Assembly: GCF_026151205.1 (NCBI RefSeq)
Contig: NC_087082.1
Span: 13,487,865 to 13,551,864, forward strand
Direction: 5' to 3'
DNA length: 64,000 nt
DNA from: Bolinopsis microptera
Lineage: Eukaryota; Ctenophora; Tentaculata; Lobata; Bolinopsidae
The notes below the pieces were generated by a model. That model searched no databases, was not told the origin of the DNA, and saw only the letters and a list, made by a program, of their open reading frames with translations. Below, in pieces: positions 43,501-52,800 of the stretch (positions within the stretch are counted from its first letter, which is position 1; every line of letters starts with the position of its first letter). The translations under genes were made by a program, and so were the position numbers.

Positions 43501-44031
43501 CTATCAACTAATAATCAGAACGTCAAAATTGCAAGATGTAAACGTATCGAAGTTTCACCTAGTTCAGTGTACCAAGATTACTTTACTTTCAAGCATCCTT
43601 GTAACACTAATTGCGATAGATCTGACTCAAAGTGCGGGTTCATACTTCAATGTTATAAACAAGATGGAGGGTGGATTTACGAACTAAGTGTAAATGGCAA
43701 GGACTATGAGAACACAGGATTACACTTTCATGATTCAATATCAGCTGGGGATATGAGTACGTACTGTGTATACTCAGTTAGTTCATGTAGTGCAACTAGT
43801 TCAAGAGTTGGCACGGTTGAGTCAGGTCCAGACAAGGTGGTGTCTGTTCCGGAGATGATGGTGTCTGTTCCGGAGATGATGGCGTCTGTTCCGGAAGTGA
43901 TGGTGTCTGTTCCGGAGATTTGGAGCTCGTATTGGTGGTGGGAAGATAAGTGGTTCCCGGACAAGGAGTGGTGGGAGTTTAATCAGAGATATGTGGTGTT
44001 AAACATTAGTCATTATCTCGTTGCTAAGTAA
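37544..44031 (+). CDS. Calponin-homology plus BTB domain protein, split by a LINE
   Basis: Four exons join in frame: 37544-37628, 37781-37967, 42021-42241 and 42389-44031, giving 711 residues. Residues 1-110 form a CH-like domain: ILEWVKSELTIAEVNDL, DFRDGTVLMELVILLLP, NIKSVLTCLQADG and the closing IFRGEKESTARILETLRDKY. A low-complexity linker follows. Residues about 173-265 are a BTB domain (RIIIKIKDSDPLCVDKERL to WLRKECYNWL), followed by a BACK-like helical region. The C-terminus has repeated VSVPEMM units and a Trp-rich stretch (SSYWWWEDKW). CH domains bind actin or microtubule partners and BTB domains dimerise or recruit cullin-3, so a cytoskeletal adaptor is possible; function is inferred. 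Intron 2 is 4 kb because of an inserted RTE-type LINE. Confidence 0.8.
38042..41945 (+). mobile_element. RTE-type LINE, apparently full length
   Basis: A leader of about 750 bases (38042-38789) shared with the deleted copy at 16440-17236 precedes a single long frame ending 41933. The element ends shortly after CCGCCTTAAGTCA, as does the deleted copy, and has no long poly(A). It lies within intron 2 of the CH-BTB gene in the sense direction. Confidence 0.85.
38790..41933 (+). CDS. RTE-type LINE polyprotein: endonuclease plus reverse transcriptase, 1047 aa
   Basis: The frame is uninterrupted. The APE endonuclease has VGTFNVRTAREG, LGIQEHRI (about residue 115), TEGDMNARLG and LGSDHRVVV. The reverse transcriptase has NYRGISLTSIVSKTLNKMLL, GFRPGRSTTSHI, motif A FIDFKKAFDSVHRG (about residue 686), motif B GVLQGDTLAPYLF and motif C FADDVALI (about residue 797). 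The tail has SILLYGSETWTL, RMLRMALNVDW, LLLWEPTHGV and ends TRTLKPP. RGISL and the tail order are typical of the RTE clade. All catalytic residues are present, so the copy may be competent. Confidence 0.92.
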   Translation: MCRGLRMRHQPLKSMMMSYNNTRVKVPTTDLDVGGDRNDDSLTLKLPRRGVTDDMPAPSPGTKNNIKHQKKDGDALVSCSEVALVGTFNVRTAREGYKRLELVTQFLESGMEILGIQEHRIVHQEPIKIEKFKEGVSLVTVSAWRNGAGAATGGVGFLLTRRAYSAISLIKPYGSRVLSISFNGNPRLTIITAYSPTEAALVEEAEDFHNTLRQAMNDVPAHHLLITEGDMNARLGKVSEEDSRWYFHTRTNRNGELLRDTALECDMEITNIRFRKKVNKRWTFLSDGTLNKGQIDYILIRRKWKNSLKNTEVYNTFQSLGSDHRVVVCKIKVSFRKGHRPPIKVNYDYSALKSDGELQKKYAIEVRNRFSGLVEEDDGATESYGKLMVAIEAANKSLLPKKTRQKQIDPSSDPRVDRARRGLFLAKDQYHQEPCEEKREEVATKKDLLKACYKEVEEEILKGKIRKVEDTADRCKNKESWKLVNDISGRTNPSCGLVEGGSSTERLENWRKHFSGLLGQPPTVPDNNIPIRNIHPPLNIEDGPFTIEELRLAKKQIVEGKAYGDDGISPEVMKRVDIDDVILKFCNDALCDGLMPDQWKLSNIVPVPKKGDLTKTDNYRGISLTSIVSKTLNKMLLNRMKPSLEEVLRDNQNGFRPGRSTTSHILALRRIMEGARAKNLKATMVFIDFKKAFDSVHRGLLMKILKAYGIPEAIVRLIEGIYTSTKAKVVTADGITEIFDILAGVLQGDTLAPYLFIIVIDYIMTVTIDDDDSDSGFTLRPARSRRIGAEKIADVEFADDVALITDTIEGAKLLLDRLEKAALSVGLAMNDTKTKLMTLNMTEEASSLNSCGGNQLEKVTDFVYLGAWIATTERDLRVRKAKAWAACHKLKKMWKSDLRRGLKIRLFVATVESILLYGSETWTLTEQLKKRIDGCYTRMLRMALNVDWKQRKTNKEVYGNLPRATMKIQERRMRLAGHIHRHPELVANRLLLWEPTHGVRSRGRPAMTYVDSLRADTGLNDTGEMGGLMADRVLWRQRINTRTLKPP

Positions 44032-44391
44032 CGTTTTCTTTGAATACTGTGTTAAATAGATTATTTACCCGTGGGTTTCGTTTTTTATTTTTAAACTATG
44101 CTAAAAGATGAATGAAATTATTGAGCTACCAAACAATCCTCTATGCAATACTATTAAATGTTACATTTAAAAAATAATACTAGTATCAGTATATTGTGGA
44201 CAATTAATGAACACAAGTTTTGTGAAAGAATGATTGACACATTATTGTTTTACTTTAAAATTGTTACAATAACTGATTATTTCAAATCATAAGTCGAATT
44301 TTGACATTATCAATCAAAACATTAAGGTTCGTATTCCTTCTTATCAGTTATGAAATTTTCGAGAGGTGGCAGATTTGTTTTCTGAACTTCT

Positions 44392-45315
44392 TTAATGGCG
44401 ATGTTTCTTCAAGTGATTTATGAGGTTGCTATCTATTTTGTGCCCGATGAAGTCAGCAAGCAGGTTAGCATATGTGTGCATTTCTTCAATAACATCCCTA
44501 GTAACCAGTTGCTTGTAGAATTTGTCTTCAAACAAGAAATCCCAAACACTTTTTAAATCTTGTTTTTCAACTTCTCCTCCCTCACCACTTTCCACAGATT
44601 CCACAAACTCCTCAGATTCTTCAGATTCCTCACATTCTCCAGGACAACACACTTCAACCTCCTGAACATTCCCGAACCTCCCCCTCTCCAGGATACCCTG
44701 CCAACTGATAAACACATCCTCACTGTCCCCAGCAGCGTAGTTAGAACAGATCCCCTGATTGTACATCTCCCCCACTTCCTGCTTAGTGACCTGCCTTGTC
44801 AGGATGTTAACCCCCGTCAGCTCTCCCCCAAAGTACCTGTACTTCTCAATATTCTCCACCCCTCTGTACCCTACAAACTGTCCCAATATCAGGGTCCCCT
44901 CCGTCACCAGGTCCCTGTCACTAGGAGTCTTCTCGTTGCCTATCTCCACTCCGTCGTAATACAACACCACCCTCCCCTCTCCCCACGTGTGACACATGTG
45001 ATGATACTCTTCCACTGTGAGACTCTGGTATCTTGGCATGATCCCGTCCCCGAACATGTAACTATGTCCCGAGTCAGATATCCCAAACTCCTGTATAGAT
45101 CCCCTGACTCCATAAGTCAGCCAGTACTGAAAGAAGTCGTGGTGGTTGGTGTGTCTGTTGACCCAGCCGCAGACAGAGAACGCTCTGCGCAGGAGGTTTG
45201 TGTTGGAGGGTAGGAGAATGTAGCTGGTGGGATTTTTACCGAACAGCAGTGCTCTGTGAGTAGAGCCTGGTGTGGGTACTGCTGCCAGTGTCATTATTAA
45301 CATTATTAGTAACAT
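44392..45315 (-). CDS. Secreted pentraxin-like protein with acidic tail
   Basis: A single-exon minus-strand frame. The start at 45315 is preferred over the upstream in-frame ATG at 45492 because it gives a signal peptide (MLLIMLIMTLAAVPTPG) and a 307-residue protein. A pentraxin-type jelly-roll fold is suggested by SYILLPSN, AFSVCGWVNR, HHMCHTWGEGRVVLYYDG (compare the pentraxin HxCxxW signature), GTLILGQ and YFGGELTGVNILTRQVTKQE, followed by VFISWQGIL. After a CCPGECEESEESEE stretch, the tail is acidic then helical (EEMHTYANLLADFIGHKI). Pentraxins bind ligands such as phosphocholine in a calcium-dependent way; whether this one does is unknown. It faces the CH-BTB gene tail to tail at 360 bases. 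Confidence 0.75.
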   Translation of the reverse strand: MLLIMLIMTLAAVPTPGSTHRALLFGKNPTSYILLPSNTNLLRRAFSVCGWVNRHTNHHDFFQYWLTYGVRGSIQEFGISDSGHSYMFGDGIMPRYQSLTVEEYHHMCHTWGEGRVVLYYDGVEIGNEKTPSDRDLVTEGTLILGQFVGYRGVENIEKYRYFGGELTGVNILTRQVTKQEVGEMYNQGICSNYAAGDSEDVFISWQGILERGRFGNVQEVEVCCPGECEESEESEEFVESVESGEGGEVEKQDLKSVWDFLFEDKFYKQLVTRDVIEEMHTYANLLADFIGHKIDSNLINHLKKHRH

Positions 45316-45492
45316 ACTGCCATGATCTAGGTAATTTGTGTGGGTAAAATGGATCGGGAAATTGAACGGCCATCCCCATAAGAAATGTGGCCGCATTTCT
45401 TGTTCAGTCTTAAAACGGTCGCACATATAATAGCCACATATAAAGGGATTTTGTTCTAAATTCGTAAACCAGACATACAAAAAAGCAGCCAA

Positions 45493-46097
45493 AATCTGGA
45501 GAACAAAGATTACCGCAAAATTTGCGCAGCAAAAATAAAAGAAATACCCTCACGCGTATTGACGTATTAATATTATCATATTGAAGTTAAGCAGAACAAT
45601 GACGATAAGGCTTCTTTGTATCAAGTTCAACTTACACATCTCAAGAAAGTTAATTGATCTAGTTATTTACAAGTTCTACCAGTGGTGTACTGCAGAGTGC
45701 AGATACTCATGTACTCAATGTAGTCCGGAGGACCTACACTTTTTAATCTTATCACTTCTAAAATATCAAGCAACTTTTGAAATCTTATTCAGGGCAAAAG
45801 TCTTAAATTGCGTTAAATATGACATTCGGTTATTTTTGTTCATTTAATTAACAGATCTTGGCAAACTGAATGAAAACCATCATATAATCAGCTTCAAATC
45901 ATTTACAAGTTTGAATCTTTAATTTATTTTATGATTTGTTGAAATAATAGATTGGCTGGTGTCATTTGTTACAGTTAAGTCTGCAATACATCTGCTCTGA
46001 TCCAGAAGTTTCTATTCCTACCAGCCCAACAAAAATGCCGCTTATCAGAAGATGAAATCAAAAACCCAAATTTGTTGAAATTGTAATGATTTAACAG
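45493..46097. other. Upstream region of the pentraxin-like gene, nothing else seen
   Basis: An 88-codon frame at 45581-45847 is compatible with chance in this AT-rich DNA; no family is recognised. Confidence 0.35.
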
Positions 46098-46605
46098 TTG
46101 AGGCAGCTTGTCAACTTGATTCATGATGTCAATCCTTCGCAGCTCGGTGAAACACAGTGGTGCATTTCGCCTTAATTGACGATGTCAATTCATGGCAGCT
46201 CGGCGCGGCACAGTAGCGCATTTCGCCGATCTAGCTGTGACAAGCCTCATTGAGTGCGCGGCGCGGCACAGTAACGCATCGCGCTACAAATCTCGCCGAT
46301 CTACCGAAGTGGTTGCGAGAAGAATTATTTGATGCGCGGCGCGACCCAGTAGTGCATCGCGCTACAAATTGAAAACTAAAAGGTTTTGTAGCGCGATGCG
46401 TTACTGTGCCGCGCCGCACACTCAATGAGGCTAGATCGGCGAAATGCGCTACTGTGCCGCGCCGAGCTGCCATGAATTGACATCGTCAATTAATAGAAGG
46501 TTCTAATTCTATTTATTTTACTTTTGGAGCTAGGAGATAGACCCCAGCCGGTAAGGTGGGATGGGTCACCGAGCTGCGAAAGATTGGCATCGTGAATCAA
46601 CTAAA
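46098..46605. repeat. Nested foldback cluster of a small GC-rich repeat family
   Basis: A complete unit (46172-46289) starts TTAATTGACGATGTCAATTC and ends ATCGCGCTACAA. A partial direct copy follows at 46291-46367, and an inverted copy at 46385-46492 ends in AATTGACATCGTCAATTAA. Outside these, ATTCATGATGTCAATCCTTC (46103-46122 region) and its reverse complement near 46570-46600 form a second, outer inverted pair. The inner copies therefore sit inside an older palindromic sequence. Confidence 0.85.
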
Positions 46606-46778
46606 AATACTGCAGTACGGCGCTTGTTTGCTGCGCTTGCTTTTTTCTTGACATACTGCATACGTTGCATGCCACTTTTCGCGCGCGAAGCGCGCGCCGC
46701 CGAAGGCGGTAATATATATAAAAAAGGTAATATATACTATCTCTGATATTTGTGATACGTAACTTACCTGGGGACCTC

Positions 46779-46896
46779 TTAATTGACGATGTCAATTCAT
46801 GGCAGCTCGGCGCGGCACAGTAGCGCATCTCGCCGATCTAGCTGTGAGAAGCCTTATTAAGTGCGCGGTGCGGCACAGTAACGCATCGCGCTACAA
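46779..46896. mobile_element. 118-bp MITE-like element with perfect 8-bp target duplication
   Basis: The element starts TTAATTGACGATGTC, ends CATCGCGCTACAA, and matches the 118-base unit at 46172-46289. GGGACCTC lies immediately on both sides (46771-46778 and 46897-46904). Eight-base duplications are usual for hAT-type transposons, but the termini here show only very weak inverted similarity, so the family is open. Confidence 0.75.
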
Positions 46897-46904
46897 GGGA
46901 CCTC

Positions 46905-47599
46905 AGGGTATCATGTTCATAAACATAAAGAGATTAGGCGGAATGACAGGCTGAGCGCGGCCCAGTAATACGTAACATGTATCAACTTTTTTCGCACAAA
47001 GTTTGCAGTTTTTTGCTTATAACTTCCACAGTTTCAGTTATTTTTACATTATTACTATGGAGTATGGAGTCGTTATTAGCTCAGCGAGATAAAACTTTTG
47101 ATACTAATGTTTAAAAATTTAGTGGAACATTATCAATTATTTTCAAAATTTGTGTGTGAAGTTAGAAGTTTTTGAATTTTTTTTTGTTTTTAAAAAATTT
47201 GGTTCTTCAAATATTATAAGTTATAGGCATTTTAGGCAAGAACTTGTGCATTTTTCGTCCTTTTAACACACTTGCAATGCACAAAAGGCCCACATACAGC
47301 TCGACCTTATCTGATCGTGCTGCACGGTTAATTGTCATTATTGATCACACTTAAAGGCAACTTTTGGTAACAAATTTATCACAATCGGAGACAAAATTTC
47401 TGTGCCAACTCATAGCGCTTATTACATAGACTATAAGGCGACACTCAGTCTGTTAGTCCATCATATTTTCAATGTATATTAACAACGAACTAGGACTCGA
47501 CTTGTGTTCTGCACCTGCATATAGGTGATCACTGCTTTGTTGTTTTCAGATTGCTTGATAAGTCATAAGTGCTACCTGGTACTCAAAAAGTAGCCTGCT
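46905..47599. other. No gene recognised
   Basis: AT-rich DNA. A degenerate piece like the GC-rich repeat family (GAGCGCGGCCCAGTAATACG) lies near 46953-46972. Nothing else is supported. Confidence 0.4.
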
Positions 47600-49660
47600 G
47601 AGTGCTGCAGCAATCAAGTGTTGTGTGCAGACATCTTTGTGGACTGACCATGATCTCAGTCAACAGAACGCTATCAGACAAACAGTGAACTGCAAGGAGT
47701 ACCCAGATGACCAGAGTACGAGACAAAACATGCTCGAAGCGGACATCAAGGACTGTGCTGAAAAGACCCTTTGTATATAAAAAAAAGGCACTAGAAAGCT
47801 CTACCATAGCAATGGCACCAAGATCAAGGAGCTTGTAAGAAAGAAGAATGACATCAAGAGTGAAGAGTAACATCAATAACAGTGCTAGTTGAAGTTTAGG
47901 ATCTAGAAGCTGACCGTCTTGTTGAGACCGTCATCACCAACACTGACGACACAAGACAGATGTTTGATGCTTCCAGGAACTTGGCCTGTGTCAAGCCTGG
48001 TGGTTCCATCAGTGTTCACAATGCAGAGGTGGCAGGTGGGAGCTGCCTGGCGGTTTTGTCCGGTGTCTGATCGAGGCTATTCGCTGATGCCTATAACTTC
48101 TAAAATCTAAAAAATGATTTGTACAGGATTGATTGACCTCGACAAACACACCACTTGTGTACAAGCCAGACCTTATACAAAGCAGAGGTTAGGAGCTGCT
48201 TTTTTTTCGAAAAAGAGCACACCAAGCCCATTTTTAATTGACTGAAATTGCTTACTGTTCAAAGCTTATACAAATACCACTGTATATCTGAGATATTTTG
48301 GAATTATGAAATTTCGCACCCCATACTCGTTGTATTATAGTACTATAGACTCATCAAAACGTGATACAAGCAATCTAGGTAAACTATAGGTAAAAATATA
48401 ATATTAATCATAAGCTAAAATGTACTAATCTTTGTATTCTAAATGGGGAAAAGAAGAAACATTGTCAGTCAGTCGAGAAAATTGTCAGTCAGGCTATATC
48501 CTCATAATCCTCCCAAGAAAAACCAACAAGTTTCTGAGTAATGGAATAACTTTAAAGTATTTCAAATTGTTGCTATAATTGATTTAAATAAAAATTTGTT
48601 GTTTTCTTGACAAATTTTGTTGTTTTCTTGACTGCGGTCTGCATACAATACTACAGAAGAAAGCTAATTAATTAATTAAATTATTCTAACATAAGGCAGA
48701 ATTTCAAATATTACACCGAAGTTAGAACTTACCATGCATAATGCAAAAACTAGCACATGAACACATGTTTTACACATTACACACAGTACAGGGCAGAAAA
48801 CAGTTTGCTAAGGGTGTTGAGCTGTATAATGCAATCCCTCCTCTCAAATACCAAGCTTGAGAAGGTTTGGCTCGTTAAGATCTCATTAAACATGGAGTTG
48901 TACAAAGCTCAAGTGGTCTCAGTGATGCTCTACACGCTAACAGCTGGGCTGCCAGGGAGACGATGCTCAATAAATGGGACAAGTTATCAAGCGATTTGTT
49001 TATCTCGTTAGCAAAATTGATTGGGTAATCAATGATTACCCAATTACGACACCGTAATTGGGCTCTCTGCACGATTCCCATAATGCGGATCTAGCCTCAA
49101 TCCGATCACCTGATCACACGTAATGAACAAACTCATTATGCTTCATATCTCGGTCATCTGAGAAGCTAGAACTCTCTTTTTTCACAAACGTAATTTAAAT
49201 GGACAAACACAATTCAATAAAATTTGGCTCGATCCGACTATCCAAACTATCAAATAAATGCGAAAATGGACCTTCATTTGAAAATAATGAACACGATTAT
49301 TTTTCGATTTGACAAATTCCTCGAACCAGTGGTAAGTCATACCAGAAAGAATTCAATTTGGCATTCAGTGACTGAGTTATAATTAAGTTCAACGTATGGG
49401 TACTGATTTTTGGCCCCCCCTGTATGTCAGACAATACCCTTTTCAGAACGTGTAGACGAAATGAGAAGGAAAATGTTCGGTAATATTTTAGGTAGTGAAG
49501 ACAATACACCTGCCAATGTATCTCTTTCTTTTGCTGTAACTATGAATGAAAAATTAAAAGGTTGTGTAGATTGTTCCGGTAAAATTCTTCTTAAATTATT
49601 GAATATTGATGGATGATCTTAATGACCGTAATTTGGTTAAGAACACTTTAGAAGAGTTGA
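47600..49660 (+). mobile_element. Decayed LINE related to the 7651-10815 family
   Basis: Translation across frames recovers pieces collinear with the intact LINE: DLSQQNAIRQT near 47650, LVETVITNTDDTRQMFDASR and GGSISVHNAEV near 47925-48030, LYKAQVVSVMLY and WAATETMLNKWDKLSS near 48900-48990, and RVDEMRRKMFGNILGSEDN with ANVSLSFAVT near 49450-49550. The central reverse transcriptase is lost, and foreign DNA (about 49020-49425) separates the last two pieces. Confidence 0.65.
49020..49425. mobile_element. Insertion within the decayed LINE, possibly mariner-type
   Basis: This block interrupts the LINE coding order. Its right end reads GGGTACTGATTTTTGGCCCC then CCCTGTA; in reverse, TACAGGGGGGGCCAAAAATC resembles the common TA-plus-CAGGGGG start of Tc1/mariner-derived elements. 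The left end is not matched, and the palindrome TGGGTAATCAATGATTACCCA at 49023-49043 may mark it. Confidence 0.35.
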
Positions 49661-49865
49661 ATTAAATAAAGGTTATAGCTCGCTGTAGGCAATGTTGGAC
49701 GAATCTTTTGATGGTTTTTTTTGTACAGTATACGGTGTGAAGATGTTTTTACCACAGTACATTCTATTTGTACTGCATGATCCTGTTATTTATTATAAAT
49801 GCATTATTTATGTATATATTACTATATGTTGTATAACATGAAGTTTATAATCCAGCTAAGCAGCT

Positions 49866-52800
49866 ATGACTATTGCGGAGGAGTCTATGCCTGGCTATCA
49901 GAGAAGGGAAACCAGTGATGCAAAACAAAACCTCATCATGCAGAAAAGTACAGGTTTGTCGTATATTAAGATATAATAATTAATGTCCTCTAACGGTTTT
50001 TAGTTTCAGGGAAAAGTGTTAACTTCTTTAGTCTACACTTTGTCACAAATCTAGAAATTATTAGTTACCGAAAATGTAATGTAGCTCATTATGCAAAAAA
50101 CTTGTATGTAATTAAATTACCCGTGGCTTGTGGCTCACCAAAACACAGATATCGAGTACAGAATACAGATGCAGCTCCTGTACAAGCAATTAGCATGGAC
50201 CCATAAATTAGCTAATTTCGAATTCTATTCTAGTGTAGCTCAGATAATTACTAGAGATGTAGTTGATCTCATTATAACTGTTTGAGGATGTAAAAGGATG
50301 CACTAATGACATAACTGGTTTGTGGTATGCAATAAGCCTTTTGGCTGGTTGCCCGACAGACAGTTGCAGGTTAAAATATTTAATAAGTCATAGGCTCGGT
50401 CAAGTTGCTGGATCATTCAGATATTCAACAAACTTAGTAGCAAGAAAATTATGCAACTTGTTGTTTATAATGTGCATATAATTGTCCATTCTGCTACGAG
50501 TCTTATCTAAATTTCTTTGCTTAATCGAGGTTTGTTTTATTTACGCCGTACACTTGACTTTTAAACCTTTGAGTTAAATTTTATAAATGAAAATTAATAC
50601 ACAGTGAATGGTATCCATTATTTATGGAACTTGTTCATGCCACATTGTTATATCACAATATTCACAATCTAAATGCTAAGTACGCGTACGGAATTGCATA
50701 CCATTTACCAACTCAAAAATTAATTTCAAGATTATAGATGCGAGGCAAACCTAAGATTATATTTCAAATTATTGCTATAATTCGTAGCTGGCTCAGGATC
50801 GTACTACTAGTTCCTTTGTCATGTTCCTACAATATGACAAATGTCCTATATTTCATTGTTAGTTATAAAACATCACTCATCAGATGAGCAATGTATTTCT
50901 GTGCAGGATGATGTAATCTATAACGACAACAGACAATACACAAACAAAATAATTATAACTTCGAACAAAGGCCTCGTAATTTAGTAGGTAACTGTTGCTT
51001 GTGCGCCGTACATGATTTCTCGTGGATCTTTTCTCAGAATTTTGCTTTCGTAATGATTCTTGTGGTGAGGAGAAGCACCTGCACTTATTTGAGAAATTCA
51101 AGCAGTTCGATTGTACACAGTCTAGGTGGGGGAGGAGGGGGTTACCTTGTGGATTGTCTGAACAACTACCCAGTACCCTGGTACCACCAGCCACCTGTTA
51201 CATCATCAAATATTGTGTACTTGCTCTTAGTTCTACATATTTTAGTCGATTCCTTAATCGCTTTTTTATGTTGCTTAGTTATCGAAGAATAGGACTCTCC
51301 TTTAATGTTTAATTAACTACACTGATGTATGTATTTGTTTGACTTGTTATTGAGGTTAAACAACATATTATTTACTACTTAAAATAACCATATTATTTTG
51401 AAATTGACTCTTTCCGTTAACCTAAAATCTAAATGGTGCTGTTTTCTTTGGCCAACAAAAAGGATATACCTCAACAGTCAATATTATTGTGGACGATCAA
51501 ATTTAAATCAAAGCTGCCCGCACACCCCAACCCCCCCCCCCCCCCCCACTAGCACTTCAACACAGAAAATGAAATCCCAACAGCAACGCAACACTAAATA
51601 AAACGGAAACAATATTTCGGAGAATCCAGATAAAGGGAGCAATGAAAGTTATCTGAAATTCCGATTAGAATGCGCCGGCTTGACGTGGCTACGAATCCCG
51701 TGAAAATTATGTTGACATAATAATATGCATATTATTCGCTGGTATTTATTTGGCAATTCGGTAATCTGCCGATGCACATCTGGGGCACAACTCGGGCACA
51801 CCTCGGGCACAAACTCGGGCACACCTGGGGCACATATCGGGCACATCTCGGGCAGAAAGCACACCTTGGGCACACCTCGGGCAGAACCACCTCGGGCACA
51901 CATCGGGCACACCTCGGGCACATCTCGGGCAAAATAGGACGTAGGAGTTCCACATCGAGGCAGTACTGTAGAGCTGTGGCTTCTAAAGAGAGGACTCCAG
52001 TTCTTCTGAGATCTTCGTAGGAGAGGAAAGTGCGAGCCATTATATCGAATGATAGTGTTAGCTGTGTGTCTCTGATAATTATATTGCTCATACATATAGT
52101 TTAATACTGTCACCAATATAAGTAATATAAATAATGATATCTATCATTTATTATTGTGAGGTTAGTAGCCCAGCCATAATTCATATTGCCCGAATGACCG
52201 TGCCCCAGGTGGTTTTGCCCGAGATGTGCCCCAGGTGTGCCCCAGGTGGTTCTGTCCGAGGTGTGCTTTCTGCCCGAGATGTGACCGAGATGTGCCCTGC
52301 AGGCGTGCCCGAGTTTGTGCCCGAAGTGTGCCCGAGGTGTGCCCCAGATATGCATCGGCAGATTACCGAGTTACCATTTATTTATAGAATCATTTACTAA
52401 CAAGACAAGTTGACTTGATGCTCCATCCCCCTTAATTGATTTTTACCTTTAATAAGTAGATTTGTTGTTACCATGGCTCAAAATCCGTTCTCTCTCTTGA
52501 TATCCCTTTACAGATCAATACATCGTTTTATTTTAGTTTTGCTGGATAATTTCATACACGTGGAATTCTATCGATAAATCCCACCAAATGTTCCGTAAAT
52601 ACTACATTAGAAACTAGCGTGTAAATATTCTACTTTAACGCCTCTGCCACTTTACCGGCCCATAAATTAATTCGTTGGTTACGTAAAAGTTCACGTATCA
52701 AGTAGCGGTGAAATATACTCTTATAAAATTCAATAAACCCTTGTTAGGCCTTCACACGATATCTAATATAACATTATATGTTAATATATTATGATAATGT

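Noticed and set aside
45581-45847. 88-codon frame upstream of the pentraxin-like gene
   Set aside because: Compatible with chance length in AT-rich DNA; no domain or signal recognised.
51649-52400. Several open frames rich in CPRCARGVPEVCP-type repeats, resembling a Cys-rich protein
   Set aside because: They arise from reading the 12-13 bp GC-rich minisatellite; overlapping frames on both strands give similar strings.
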